64,000 nt of DNA from Pseudomonas fluorescens (GCF_001307275.1 NZ_CP012831.1:3402501-3466500), one strand, 5' to 3'. Positions 1 through 8,170 are shown, counted from the first letter of the stretch. Made by a program: numbers and translations. The notes: generated by a model from the letters alone, not told the origin.

Positions 1-48
1 AGCCGCCATCAGCAGCGACAACTGATGTTGCAGCCTGTGGAGCTCCCC

Positions 49-878
49 CTGTGGGAGCCGAGCTTGCTCGCGATGACGGTCTTGCATCCAGCATCAATGC
101 AAGCTGACCCACCGCCATCGCGAGCAAGCTCGCTCCCACAGAGGATCGATGGTGGACGCCTGATCTGTGAACGCTCAAAAAAAACTGTGGGAGCGAGCTT
201 GCTCGCGATGGCGTCGGTAAATCCAGCATCTCTGCAAACTGATATACCGCTATCGCGAGCAAGCTCAGCTCCCACAGAGGATCGATGGTGGACGCCTGAT
301 CTGTGAACGCTCAAAAAAACTGTGGGAGCGAGCTTGCTCGCGATGACGTCGGTAAATCCAGCCTCTCTGCAAACGGATAAACCGCTATCGCGAGCAAGCT
401 CAGCTCCCCCCACAGAGGATCGATGGTGGACGCCTGATCTGTGAACGCTCAAAAAAACTGTGGGAGCCGAGCTTGCTCGCGATGGCGTCGGTAAATCCAG
501 CCTCTCTGCAAACGGATAAACCGCTATCGCGAGCAAGCTCGCTCCCACAGAGGATCGATGGTGGACGCCTGATCTGTGAACGCTCAAAAAAACTGTGGGA
601 GCCGAGCTTGCTCGCGATGGCGTCGGTAAATCCGGCCTCTCTGCAAACGGATAAACCGCTATCGCGAGCAAGCTCAGCTCCCACAGAGGATCGATGGTGG
701 ACGCCTGATCTGTGAACGCTCAAAAAACTGTGGGAGCCGAGCTTGCTCGCGATAGCGTCGGTAAATCCAGCCTCTCTGCAAACGGATAAACCGCTATCGC
801 GAGCAAGCTCAGCTCCCACAGAGGATCGATGGTGGACGCCTGATCTGTGAGCGCTCAAAAAAACTGTGGGAGCCGAGC
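49..878. repeat. Tandem REPIN array, 135-138 bp unit, first part
   Basis: Seven successive units begin with CTGTGGGAG at 49, 185, 320, 458, 593, 728 and 864. Each holds a forward REP (GAGCTTGCTCGCGA), a spacer of about 40 bp, an inverted REP (TCGCGAGCAAGCTC), and a conserved tail ending in AACGCTCAAAAAA. The period is 135-136 bp, once 138 bp where three extra C are inserted near 408. The seventh unit is broken at 878 by an insertion sequence and resumes at 2121. Open frames cross the array on both strands but are repeat-encoded and not believed to be genes. No gene is seen in positions 1-943. Confidence 0.93.
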
Positions 879-943
879 TGAACTGGCCTAATAATTCCGG
901 ACACCTCTTAAGGGCGATATGATTTCGCCAACTTGGAGGTTCC

Positions 944-1249
944 ATGAACGAAAGAAAGGTCTATACCCGCGAGTTCAAGCTGCATGCTGCCAGCATGGTG
1001 CTTGATGATAACTGCCCGGTACCAGAAGTTTGTGCATCTCTGGACATCGGACCCACCGCTTTACGGCGCTGGGTTGATCAGGTTCGTAAGGAACGCGAGG
1101 GCCAGCCAGTTAAAGGCACCAAGGCGATTACTGACGATCAGCGCCAGATCCAGGAGCTAAAAGCCAAGATCAAGCGCATGGAGATGGAAGCTGAAATCCT
1201 AAAAAAGGCTACCGCTCTCTTGATGTCGGATCCCGATCGTTTCCGATGA
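944..1249 (+). CDS. IS3-family transposase OrfA
   Basis: This 101-aa protein is the DNA-binding half of an IS3 transposase. An N-terminal helix-turn-helix (about residues 8-45, including REFKLHAASMV and ALRRWVDQ) should recognise the terminal repeats. A leucine-zipper-like stretch (about residues 65-92) should mediate multimerisation. GGAGG lies just before ATG 944. The gene overlaps orfB by 4 bp (ATGA), and a slippery A AAA AAG at 1201-1207, in the correct register, would allow a -1 shift to make OrfAB. Confidence 0.95.
   Translation: MNERKVYTREFKLHAASMVLDDNCPVPEVCASLDIGPTALRRWVDQVRKEREGQPVKGTKAITDDQRQIQELKAKIKRMEMEAEILKKATALLMSDPDRFR
1201..1207 (+). other. Programmed -1 frameshift site (A AAA AAG)
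   Basis: In orfA the codons read CTA AAA AAG across this heptamer, so it sits in the X XXY YYZ register required for tandem -1 slippage. After slippage the frame reads AAA AAA GGC TAC and runs without a stop into orfB at 1246. This is the established way IS3 elements make their full-length OrfAB transposase. Frameshifting itself is inferred. Confidence 0.82.
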
Positions 1250-2082
1250 TCGCAGAGCTAAGAGAGTCATTTCCGACGGCCGTGGTGTGTCGTGTGTTCG
1301 GCGTGAAGCGCAGCAGCTTTTATGAGTGGATTCAGCGGCGATCCAAGCCGCGGATCAGACGTGAAGAACTCAGGCTGAAAGTCGTTGAACTGCACAGTGA
1401 AAGTCGCGAAGCCATGGGCTCCAGGATGATCAGCAAGGGCCTGAAATCGCAAAATATTGCAGCGGGAAGAAGCCTGGTCAGAGCGCTGATGAGGGAAGCC
1501 AACATTGTCAGTAAACAACGCCAGCCGCATCCATTTAGATCCAAAGGCGTGGAGGCATTTGTCGCGCCTAATCGGCTCAAACGCAACTTCAAACCGACTG
1601 CAATCGATCAGGTTTGGTGTGGCGACGTTACCAGCCTGATGGTGGGTAAACGCTGGATTCATCTGGCCATCGTGATCGATTTGTTTGCTCGCAGGGTTAT
1701 TGGTTGGGCTTTTTCTCTGGTTAATGAGGCCAACCTAGTCAGCAAAGCGCTACGCATGGCGACAGCTGTACGAACGTGTCCTCCAGGGCTGATGTTTCAC
1801 TCAGACCAAGGATGTCAGTACACCAGTCGCAAGTTTCAAGAAGAACTGACCCGCCACGGCATTGTGCAAAGCATGAGTCATCGGGGACAGTGCTGGGACA
1901 ACGCTCCAATAGAGCGTTTTTTCGGCACACTGAAGTCAGAGTGGGTACCTCGCAACGGCTACAGCCTGATCGAGGAGGCAAAAACGGACATGGTGCGTTT
2001 CTTCATGTACTACAACCGCACCAGGCTCCACAGCTACAACAACTACCTGTCGCCAATAGCCATGGAGCAAAAAGCGGCATAA
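1246..2082 (+). CDS. IS3-family transposase OrfB (DDE integrase domain)
   Basis: This 278-aa protein is the catalytic half of the transposase. An HTH_21-like segment (about residues 45-100) is followed by an rve integrase core. The DDE residues are visible as D in WCGDVTS, D in FHSDQGCQYTS and E in NAPIERFFGTLKSE, followed by the usual YNRTRLHS segment. The length is normal and the frame intact. It is probably translated mainly as an OrfA-OrfB fusion through the slip site at 1201. All catalytic residues being present suggests the element could still move. Confidence 0.96.
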   Translation: MIAELRESFPTAVVCRVFGVKRSSFYEWIQRRSKPRIRREELRLKVVELHSESREAMGSRMISKGLKSQNIAAGRSLVRALMREANIVSKQRQPHPFRSKGVEAFVAPNRLKRNFKPTAIDQVWCGDVTSLMVGKRWIHLAIVIDLFARRVIGWAFSLVNEANLVSKALRMATAVRTCPPGLMFHSDQGCQYTSRKFQEELTRHGIVQSMSHRGQCWDNAPIERFFGTLKSEWVPRNGYSLIEEAKTDMVRFFMYYNRTRLHSYNNYLSPIAMEQKAA

Positions 2083-2120
2083 ACACCGTAATCGGTGTCC
2101 GGGATTACTTGACCAGTTCA

Positions 2121-2201
2121 AGCTTGCTCGCGATGGCGTCGGTAAATCCAGCCTCTCTGCAAACGGATAAACCGCTATCGCGAGCAAGCTCGCTCCCACA
2201 G
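2121..2201. repeat. Remainder of seventh REPIN unit
   Basis: AGCTTGCTCGCGATGGCG resumes the REP interrupted at 878, followed by the same spacer and the inverted REP ending CTCCCACAG. The usual unit tail is missing and unique sequence follows, so this is the downstream end of the array. Confidence 0.9.
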
Positions 2202-2231
2202 GGGGCGTCAGCATTTGTGACAAATAAAAAT

Positions 2232-2289
2232 CTCACGCGTGAGCTATTGTGGGCTTTTGAAACTACCTGTAGTGTTTCTCACGCGTGAG
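2232..2289. promoter_or_regulatory. Two identical 12-bp palindromes upstream of the yjfI-pspA operon
   Basis: CTCACGCGTGAG, a perfect palindrome, occurs at 2232-2243 and at 2278-2289. The centres are 46 bp apart, roughly four and a half helical turns, and the second lies 24 bp before the start at 2313. They fill the only non-REP part of the region upstream of the operon. I infer operator sites for a dimeric regulator controlling the operon. The regulator is unknown, and I found no clear sigma-54 or ECF promoter here. Confidence 0.6.
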
Positions 2290-2312
2290 TTTTTCACAGT
2301 GGGGTCAGTACC

Positions 2313-3002
2313 ATGCCAACCAGCGCTCCATCAGATCCGCCTGACGGGTCTGTGACCGATTCAGCGAGCCGCACGGGAGAGCGCGCCAAACCCTCCGCGA
2401 AAAAACCGTCGAGCTTCTACATGAAGCAGATGCGTGCGGGCCTGAGTGCCGCCGGGTATGTGAAACACGAGACTTGGGTGCTTCCGGAAAACCGAAGCCT
2501 GCTCAAGCAAATGGAGAAACAGCTACGCCAACCGATTCTGGCTGGCTCATTCATGTCGGAGGATTACATGAGCGCAGGTAATAACTGGAACATCGATCGC
2601 CTCTACAGCGCCCTTCAGGCCCTGGACGAAGTGGTCGCGAACGACATCACTCTCTCCCTCGTCCAAGGCTCCGAGTCCAGCATCAAGCTGGAAATGAATG
2701 ACTTCGGTGGCTTGCCGATCTACATCGCAGTCGTGGGCGACCAGATCATCGTCGATACCGTCCTGGTGGATGTCGAGTCGATCAGCGACGTGGCGGCCTT
2801 CAACGACGCCGTGTTGCGCAGCCGGGAAATGTTCCCGCTGTCGTCCATCGGCATCGAGACCATGCCCAACGGACAGGTCGTCTACAACATGTTCGGCGCG
2901 CTGAGCTCCGACTCCAGCCTGACCAACGTCGTCACCGAGGTCAAAACCCTCGTCGACAACGTCCAGCGCGCCAGCGAAGCGTTCGAACGCTTCTTCATCT
3001 AA
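2313..3002 (+). CDS. yjfI: YjfI family protein (DUF2170)
   Basis: This 229-aa soluble protein is first in a seven-gene plus-strand operon. After a low-complexity N-terminus of about 35 residues, the body matches what I recall of the DUF2170/YjfI family (FYMKQMRAGLSAAG, SFMSEDYM, an acidic mid-section, and a C-terminal EAFERFF). No signal peptide or membrane segment is seen. In enterobacteria yjfI lies directly before the PspA paralogue yjfJ, as here (22-bp gap), so a role as partner of the PspA-like protein at the inner membrane is inferred. Its biochemical activity is unknown. Confidence 0.82.
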   Translation: MPTSAPSDPPDGSVTDSASRTGERAKPSAKKPSSFYMKQMRAGLSAAGYVKHETWVLPENRSLLKQMEKQLRQPILAGSFMSEDYMSAGNNWNIDRLYSALQALDEVVANDITLSLVQGSESSIKLEMNDFGGLPIYIAVVGDQIIVDTVLVDVESISDVAAFNDAVLRSREMFPLSSIGIETMPNGQVVYNMFGALSSDSSLTNVVTEVKTLVDNVQRASEAFERFFI

Positions 3003-3024
3003 TTCGCCGAACAGGAACCATCCA

Positions 3025-3723
3025 ATGACTCAGTCCATCTGGAGCAAATTGTTCACCGCCCTGCGTGGCGGTGCCAACGAAGTCGGCGAATCGATCGTCG
3101 ACCAACAGGCCTTGCGCATCCTCGACCAGGAAATCCGCGATGCCGACAGCGCGCTGGCCAATGCCAAGCGTGAACTGGTCACCATCATGGCCAAGCACAA
3201 GCTGGCGACCGATCGCGTCGGCGAATACAACGCCAAGATCAAGGACCTGGAAGCCAAGGCCCTGGCCGCGATCCAGGCCAACCGCGAAGACCTGGCGCTG
3301 GAAGTGGCCGAAGCCATTTCGACCCTGACCAACGAACTGGACGCCGAGCAAAAGCACGCGACCGAATTCGGCGGCTACGCGGACAACATGCGCAAGGACA
3401 TCACCAAGGCCGAAAGCCGCATCAAGAGCCTGCGTCAGCAAGTGGACATGGCCAAGGCCCGCGAAAGTGTGCAGAAGGCCCAGGTCAGTGCCTCGATCGC
3501 CAGCGGTGGCGCCAATGGCAAGCTGGAAACCGCCGTCGGTACGCTCAACCGCCTGCAGGCCAAGCAACAGCAACGTGCCGCTGAACTGCAAGCCCAGGAC
3601 GAACTGGCCGAAGCTTCGACCGGCTCCGACCTGGAACGCAAGCTGCGCGATGCCGGCATCACGCCGAACGAAGGCAGCGCCAATGCGATCCTGGAACGCC
3701 TGAAGAAAAAATCGGCTGAGTGA
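3025..3723 (+). CDS. yjfJ: PspA/IM30 family protein (YjfJ-like)
   Basis: This 232-aa, almost wholly coiled-coil protein belongs to the PspA/IM30/Vipp1 (ESCRT-III-like) family, which forms oligomers on the inner membrane and preserves it under stress. The N-terminus (SIWSKLFTALRGGANE) can form the membrane-binding amphipathic helix. ILDQEIRDADSALA and the long heptad-rich region to about residue 190 are typical of the family. The length is standard. It is the second operon gene, after YjfI. No pspF or pspBC gene is nearby, so this is the yjf-type rather than the classic psp-type locus. Confidence 0.9.
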   Translation: MTQSIWSKLFTALRGGANEVGESIVDQQALRILDQEIRDADSALANAKRELVTIMAKHKLATDRVGEYNAKIKDLEAKALAAIQANREDLALEVAEAISTLTNELDAEQKHATEFGGYADNMRKDITKAESRIKSLRQQVDMAKARESVQKAQVSASIASGGANGKLETAVGTLNRLQAKQQQRAAELQAQDELAEASTGSDLERKLRDAGITPNEGSANAILERLKKKSAE

Positions 3724-3766
3724 TCTGTTCGGGCTGAACAATCAAGGCAGGCCGAGCACAAAACCT

Positions 3767-3859
3767 GTGGCGAGGGAGCTTGCTCCCGCTGGACTGCGCA
3801 GCAGTCCCATTCCTTGGGGCCGCTTCGCGCCCCAGCGGGAGCAAGCTCCCTCGCCACAA
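3767..3859. repeat. REPIN, GGGAGCTTGCTCCC class
   Basis: GTGGCGAGGGAGCTTGCTCCCGC at the left pairs with GCGGGAGCAAGCTCCCTCGCCAC at the right, with a small internal hairpin (GGGGCCGCTTCGCGCCCC) between. It lies between the pspA-like gene and the channel gene within an otherwise tight operon. It could lower expression downstream or stabilise the upstream message. The rest of 3724-4011 shows no gene. Confidence 0.9.
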
Positions 3860-4011
3860 TAGTGTCCGGCGCTCCTGGATTTAATTGTGACGCAGGTACT
3901 TTTATCCAAGCGCCGCAACAGGTTTAATGCTGTCCGGCCACTACGTTCGAGCGCTCACACGCCAGAGCGATGATCCCGCCAGGAACGAAGCCCCACGGAG
4001 TCAGGGACGAA

Positions 4012-5046
4012 ATGTCGATTTTCCTTTTGTTGCGCTCGTACGCATCGTCCTTCTTCCATCGGTTCGGCTGGGCCGGCCTGGCCATTGCGCTGGGCGTGCA
4101 CCTGTCCACGGCCTGGATCGGCCTGGTGCTGCTGGGCGAGCAACACCTCATCGCCGCCGCCACGTTTATCTACTTCTATCTCACCACCACGCTCACCGTC
4201 GGCTATGGCGATCTGTTGCCACAGACATCCGCCGGGCGAATTTTCGTGGCGACCTGGATCATGCTCGGGGGCATTGCCCTGTTGACGACGGTCATCGGCA
4301 AAACCACCAGCAGCGTCATCGATGTTTGGAGAAAAGGCATGAAGGGCAAAGGCGATTTCACCGGCAAGGTCGGCCACACGGTCCTCATCGGCTGGGAGGG
4401 CGCCTCCAGCGAACGGGTCATCGACCTGCTGCTGCAGGACGAAACCTCCAATGACAACCTGATCGTCATCTGCGATTGCGATCTCGAAGAAAACCCCATG
4501 CCCGGCAAGGCGTCCTTCATCAAGGGCGACAGCCTGTCCTCCGTCGCCCTGCTGCAGCGCGCTGGCGTGCCGGGCGCCGAACGCGTGCTGGTGCGCACCC
4601 ATTCCGACGACCTGACCCTGGCCACCGTGCTGGCGGTCAATCAACTGGGGCCTGCCGGGCACGTGGTCGCCCACTTCAATGACAGCGAAATCGCCGCCCT
4701 CGCCAGCGCCTATGCTCCAAGCCTGGAATGCACCTCCAGCATGGCCATCGAAATGCTGGTGCGGGCCTCCCAGGACCCGGGCTCGTCAGTGGTCATCAAT
4801 GAGTTGCTCTGTGTGGGCGAAGGCGCCACCCAGTACCTGATGAAACTGCCCGAGGCGTTTGAAGCGACGTTTGGCGAGCTCTACACCCGGATGAAAGAGC
4901 AGCATAACGCTACGCTGATCGGCTACCGCGCCCAGGGCGCCCGACACCCAGCGATCAACCCGCCTGGCGCCACGCGCGTCGTGGGCGGAGAACTCTTCTA
5001 CATCGCCTCCACGCGACTCAAGGAAATTTCCCATGGGGTGGTTTAA
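4012..5046 (+). CDS. Two-TM potassium channel with C-terminal TrkA-N-like domain
   Basis: This protein of about 344 aa has two hydrophobic helices flanking a pore loop. The filter TVGYGD (about residues 62-67) is the canonical potassium selectivity signature. A cytoplasmic nucleotide-binding TrkA-N/RCK-like domain follows (VLIGWEGASSERVIDLLL, then IVICDCD). I chose ATG 4012, which has GGAG 11 bp upstream; an in-frame ATG at 3970 would add 14 residues with a weak ribosome site. The end overlaps the yjfK-like gene by 14 bp, so translation is coupled. It is additional to the enterobacterial yjf set and suggests the operon responds to membrane potential or ion leakage. Confidence 0.88.
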   Translation: MSIFLLLRSYASSFFHRFGWAGLAIALGVHLSTAWIGLVLLGEQHLIAAATFIYFYLTTTLTVGYGDLLPQTSAGRIFVATWIMLGGIALLTTVIGKTTSSVIDVWRKGMKGKGDFTGKVGHTVLIGWEGASSERVIDLLLQDETSNDNLIVICDCDLEENPMPGKASFIKGDSLSSVALLQRAGVPGAERVLVRTHSDDLTLATVLAVNQLGPAGHVVAHFNDSEIAALASAYAPSLECTSSMAIEMLVRASQDPGSSVVINELLCVGEGATQYLMKLPEAFEATFGELYTRMKEQHNATLIGYRAQGARHPAINPPGATRVVGGELFYIASTRLKEISHGVV

Positions 5047-5695
5047 ACAGTTGATGGGGCTCGAGGCCCCGAACGCGAACACCACAGCCAGCCAGGGCGC
5101 CCCCGTCACCGGGCCGTTGGGCCTGGCCTCCGGCAAGCAGGTCATGTTCGATGCCACGCTCAAGTTGTTGCTCGACGGCAACAGCACCGTGGTCATCCCG
5201 GGTTCCCAGCAGATCTGGAGCCTGGGCATCGTCGACCTCGGGCAGTCGAACTGGCTGTCGCGCTGCTACATGAACGACGAAGACTACTGGCTGCAAGTGC
5301 ACACCAGCGGCGACATCGCCGGGCAGGTCGAGTCGGTGATCCTGTTCAACTACCTCAGCTACGTCACGATCAACAGCGAAACGGAGTTGCGTCGCCTGGC
5401 CGGCCCTGAAAGCCTGATCGGCCTGCCGACCTACACCCACGACGGCGTCGAATACACCCGCGAATGGGGCACCGAGGCGGGCCAGACAGAATTGGTGACG
5501 TTGAGCGAGCGCGTGAGCAATCCGGATGAGTCCTACAGCGTCGAGCACCGTTCGATGCTGTACGCCCGCGACACCGGCCTGACGGATCGCCGGGAGTTCC
5601 TGTTGTTCTCCGTCGAAGAGGACGCCGAAGGCACCGTCAGCCTGAGCACTTCGCTGGGTATTTCGCTGTACACCACTGACCTGAACACTCTTTGA
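5033..5695 (+). CDS. yjfK: YjfK family protein (DUF2491)
   Basis: This 220-aa soluble protein resembles the DUF2491/YjfK family: an N-terminal MGWFKQLMGLE, a central WSLGIVDLGQSNWLSRCYMNDEDYWLQ-type block, and a C-terminal RREFLLFSVEE. No membrane segments are seen. The start lies inside the last codons of the channel gene and DUF350 follows 15 bp after its stop, so it is firmly in the operon. The molecular role is unknown; by context it belongs to a PspA-linked envelope system. Confidence 0.82.
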   Translation: MGWFKQLMGLEAPNANTTASQGAPVTGPLGLASGKQVMFDATLKLLLDGNSTVVIPGSQQIWSLGIVDLGQSNWLSRCYMNDEDYWLQVHTSGDIAGQVESVILFNYLSYVTINSETELRRLAGPESLIGLPTYTHDGVEYTREWGTEAGQTELVTLSERVSNPDESYSVEHRSMLYARDTGLTDRREFLLFSVEEDAEGTVSLSTSLGISLYTTDLNTL

Positions 5696-5710
5696 ATAAG
5701 GAAGAAGTCC

Positions 5711-6139
5711 ATGCTTGAAGCGCTCTCCATTTCCCTGAACAAGGCCGCCGTGTTCGGCTTCGCCCTGTACATCCTCGGCGCCGCCGTGCTGTTCGCGCTG
5801 TTCCAGTTCATCTACATCCATGTCACGCCGCACAAAGAGTTCGAACTGATCCGCTCGGGCAACGTGGCTGCGGCGATCGCCCTGAGCGGTGCCCTCATTG
5901 GTTTCGCCATCCCGGCCAGCAACGTGATTGCCTACTCGATCAGCATGCTGGACTTCGTCGTCTGGACGGTGATCGCCGCGGTCGTCCAGTTGCTGGCGTT
6001 CCTGGTGACCAGCCTGGTGCTCAAGGGCGCTTCGGCGCGCATCAAGCAGGGTGAAATCGCCGCCGGTATCTACATCGCCGCCGTGGCCATCAGCGTCGGC
6101 CTGTTGAACGCCGCGTGCATGACGCCTTCCACGAACTGA
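5711..6139 (+). CDS. yjfL: DUF350 inner-membrane protein (YjfL-like)
   Basis: This 142-aa integral membrane protein has about four predicted helices (starting near residues 15, 50, 80 and 110). The segment GNVAAAIALSGALIGFAIP fits the repeat-like DUF350 family. A ribosome site (GGAAGAAG) precedes ATG 5711. It sits between the yjfK-like and DUF1190 genes, the usual order in yjf loci. DUF350 proteins commonly neighbour ATP-grasp ligases of the YjfC/YgiC type, as here. Function is unknown. Confidence 0.87.
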   Translation: MLEALSISLNKAAVFGFALYILGAAVLFALFQFIYIHVTPHKEFELIRSGNVAAAIALSGALIGFAIPASNVIAYSISMLDFVVWTVIAAVVQLLAFLVTSLVLKGASARIKQGEIAAGIYIAAVAISVGLLNAACMTPSTN

Positions 6140-6158
6140 TTGCGCCACGGAGAACGCG

Positions 6159-6863
6159 ATGAAACGAAGCAAGTACGTCCAGCTTTCGCTGGCCGCGTCG
6201 GTCGCCATGGCGATATCCGGCTGCGGGCCGACGGAAAAAACCTACGAGTTGAAAAAGAAGTACAACTTCCAGTCCGTGCAGCAATGTGTCGATGAAAAGC
6301 TGCCGGTAGACATTTGTGCTGACGCCTACATGACTGCCATGACGGAGCATCGCCGCATTGCGCCGGTGTACGACAACCAGGCCGATTGCGATGCCGACTT
6401 TGTCCCCGATTGGTGCCAGCAGGATTCCGCTGGCAAGTTCATCCCCAAGCTCGGTGGTTTCGAGCTGAGTGCCGAGGGCGAGGTTACGCAGTCCGAAGTG
6501 GACGCGGCCAGGGCCCAATTGCCGGCCTCGGAAGCGATGAATACCGGTGGAGGTTTCAGCAACCTGCTGACCGGATTGCTGATCGGCAACATGCTGAGCA
6601 GCAACCGCAACAGCTATTTCTCCGAGCCGGTCTACCGCTACCGCGATGATCGTGGCAGCTTCGGCTCCTCCACGCTCAGCCAGCGGGTGTCGACAGGCTC
6701 GACGTTCACCAGGTCCAACCAGGCGCGATACGGCAGCTACACCGACTCCATCAAGTCCAGCAGCAAGCCGATGTCCGTTGCCTCATCCACCTCCCGTGGC
6801 GGCTTCGGCAGCAAGTCCAGTGCCCGCAGCGGTTGGGGCGGTTCGAGCAGCTCCGGCGGTTGA
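6159..6863 (+). CDS. DUF1190 lipoprotein (YjfM/YgiB-like)
   Basis: This 234-aa protein has a lipoprotein signal (basic start MKRSK, hydrophobic core, lipobox ISGC with Cys near residue 22). The DUF1190 body carries several conserved cysteines (QQCVDEKLPVDIC, NQADCDADFVPDWC). A glycine/serine-rich tail ends in RGGFGS-type repeats, as in E. coli YgiB. A start about 20 bp after the DUF350 gene and a stop 12 bp before the ATP-grasp gene place it in the operon. It may be a substrate or envelope partner of the ATP-grasp enzyme, but this is only inferred from recurrent pairing. Confidence 0.85.
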   Translation: MKRSKYVQLSLAASVAMAISGCGPTEKTYELKKKYNFQSVQQCVDEKLPVDICADAYMTAMTEHRRIAPVYDNQADCDADFVPDWCQQDSAGKFIPKLGGFELSAEGEVTQSEVDAARAQLPASEAMNTGGGFSNLLTGLLIGNMLSSNRNSYFSEPVYRYRDDRGSFGSSTLSQRVSTGSTFTRSNQARYGSYTDSIKSSSKPMSVASSTSRGGFGSKSSARSGWGGSSSSGG

Positions 6864-6875
6864 GGAACCAGCGCC

Positions 6876-8033
6876 ATGAAGAAGATCCATTGCGCCGAGC
6901 GTCCTGACTGGAAGCAGACCGCCGAGCAGCTCGGCTTTCTGTTCCACACCATCGACGATGAACCCTATTGGGACGAAAGCGCGTACTACCAGTTCACCCT
7001 CAAGCAGATCGAGGACGACCTGGAAGACCCGACCACCGAGATCCATGACATGTGCATGGACCTCGTGGCCCGCGTGGTCCAGAGCGAAGAGTTGCTGGAG
7101 CGCCTGAGCATTCCCGCGCCGTTCTTCGACCTGGTGCGCACTTCATGGCTTGAAGGCCACCCGCACCTGTATGGGCGCATGGATTTCTCCTACAACGGCA
7201 GCGGTCCGGCCAAGCTGTTGGAACTCAACTACGACACGCCGACCAGCCTCTACGAAGCGGCGGCGTTCCAGTGGGGCTGGTTGGAGCAATGCATCGAGCG
7301 CGGCACGCTGCCGGCCCATGCCGACCAGTTCAACAGCATCGACACCAAGCTGCACCAGGCCTTCGCCCAGTTGCAGCTCACCCAGCCGTTTTATTTCGCC
7401 TCGGTGAAAGACTCCATCGAAGACAAAGGCACCACGGACTACTTGCGCCTGATCGCGGAAAAAGTCGGCATCGAGTCGCGGCACATCGATATCGAGGACA
7501 TCGGCCTCAACAGTGACGGGCGTTTCGTCGACCTGGAAGAGCGCTGGATTCCACACCTGTTCAAGCTGCATGCCTGGGAGTTCATCTTTCACGAGCCTTT
7601 TGGTGCGGCGATTGCCCAGTGTGATACGCAGTTTTTCGAGCCGGCCTGGAAGTCGATCATCTCGAACAAAGGCATCCTGCCGCTGCTGTGGGAATTCAAC
7701 AAAGGCCACCCGAACCTGCTCGCGGCTCACCTGGATACCGACACCAGTAAAGCGGTGCCCAAGGGCTGGGTGCGCAAGCCGTTCTTTTCCCGGGAAGGTG
7801 CCAACATCGAGCTGCAGACCGCTGACGGCTTGATTGTAAAAGAAGACGGCCCCTACACCGACGCGCCGTTCATCCTCCAGGAATTCGCGCCGCTGCCGAA
7901 GTTTGACGACAGCTACACCCTGATCGGTTCCTGGGTCATCGGCGACCAGGCAGCCGGCATTGGCGTGCGGGAAGACAACAGCCTGATCACCAAGGATTCC
8001 AGCCGGTTCCTGCCGCACCTGATCCTCGACTGA
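6876..8033 (+). CDS. yjfC: Glutathionylspermidine-synthase-like ATP-grasp ligase (YjfC/YgiC-like)
   Basis: This 385-aa protein matches the GSP-synthase ATP-grasp family: GRMDFSYNGSGPAKLLELNYDTPTS-type substrate/metal region near residues 100-125, and VKEDGPYTDAPFI and GSWVIGDQAAGIGVRED for nucleotide binding. YjfC/YgiC proteins lack the amidase half of E. coli GspS and are thought to ligate an amine or peptide to an unknown acceptor. It is last in the operon; a REPIN follows at 8055. The substrate is not known. Polyamine-glutathione conjugation or peptide tagging of an envelope protein are both possible. Confidence 0.88.
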   Translation: MKKIHCAERPDWKQTAEQLGFLFHTIDDEPYWDESAYYQFTLKQIEDDLEDPTTEIHDMCMDLVARVVQSEELLERLSIPAPFFDLVRTSWLEGHPHLYGRMDFSYNGSGPAKLLELNYDTPTSLYEAAAFQWGWLEQCIERGTLPAHADQFNSIDTKLHQAFAQLQLTQPFYFASVKDSIEDKGTTDYLRLIAEKVGIESRHIDIEDIGLNSDGRFVDLEERWIPHLFKLHAWEFIFHEPFGAAIAQCDTQFFEPAWKSIISNKGILPLLWEFNKGHPNLLAAHLDTDTSKAVPKGWVRKPFFSREGANIELQTADGLIVKEDGPYTDAPFILQEFAPLPKFDDSYTLIGSWVIGDQAAGIGVREDNSLITKDSSRFLPHLILD

Positions 8034-8054
8034 TAGCCCTGCACACCACCCCCC

Positions 8055-8144
8055 TGTGGGAGCGAGCTTGCTCGCGATAGCGATGGATCAGCTGACATCG
8101 ATGTTGACTGACCTGAGGCTATCGCGAGCAAGCTCGCTCCCACA
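8055..8144. repeat. REPIN, GAGCGAGCTTGCTCGCGA class
   Basis: TGTGGGAGCGAGCTTGCTCG at the left and its inverted mate at the right are separated by about 40 bp. It lies between the convergent ends of yjfC (plus) and the CdsA-like gene (minus), a typical REPIN position, and may protect both 3' ends. Confidence 0.92.
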
Positions 8145-8170
8145 GGTTTAGGTGTTCGCCGCAGGGTTTT

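Larger units (their letters stand above)
879..2120 (+). mobile_element. IS3-family insertion sequence, complete, 1242 bp
   Basis: The left end at 879 starts TGAACTGGCC and the right end at 2120 finishes GACCAGTTCA. The imperfect terminal inverted repeats extend about 27 bp, both containing CCGGACACC. The element lies in the seventh REPIN unit: left flank ends GCCGAGC, right flank begins AGCTTGCTCG, while intact units read GCCGAGCTTGCTCG. This gives a 3-bp target duplication AGC inside the REP stem. Two overlapping reading frames with an A6G slip site are typical of IS3. Ends, duplication and both frames are intact, which suggests a recent and possibly active insertion. The subgroup was not determined. 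Confidence 0.95.

Noticed and set aside
49..878. CRISPR array
   Set aside because: Repeats are REP palindromes with conserved, not unique, spacers and no cas genes are present.
49..945. Frames of 80-220 codons in the first REPIN array
   Set aside because: They are repeat-encoded on both strands and lack start signals.
2259..2281. ECF-type promoter (GAAACT...TCTCA) before yjfI
   Set aside because: The spacer is only 12 bp, too short for the class.
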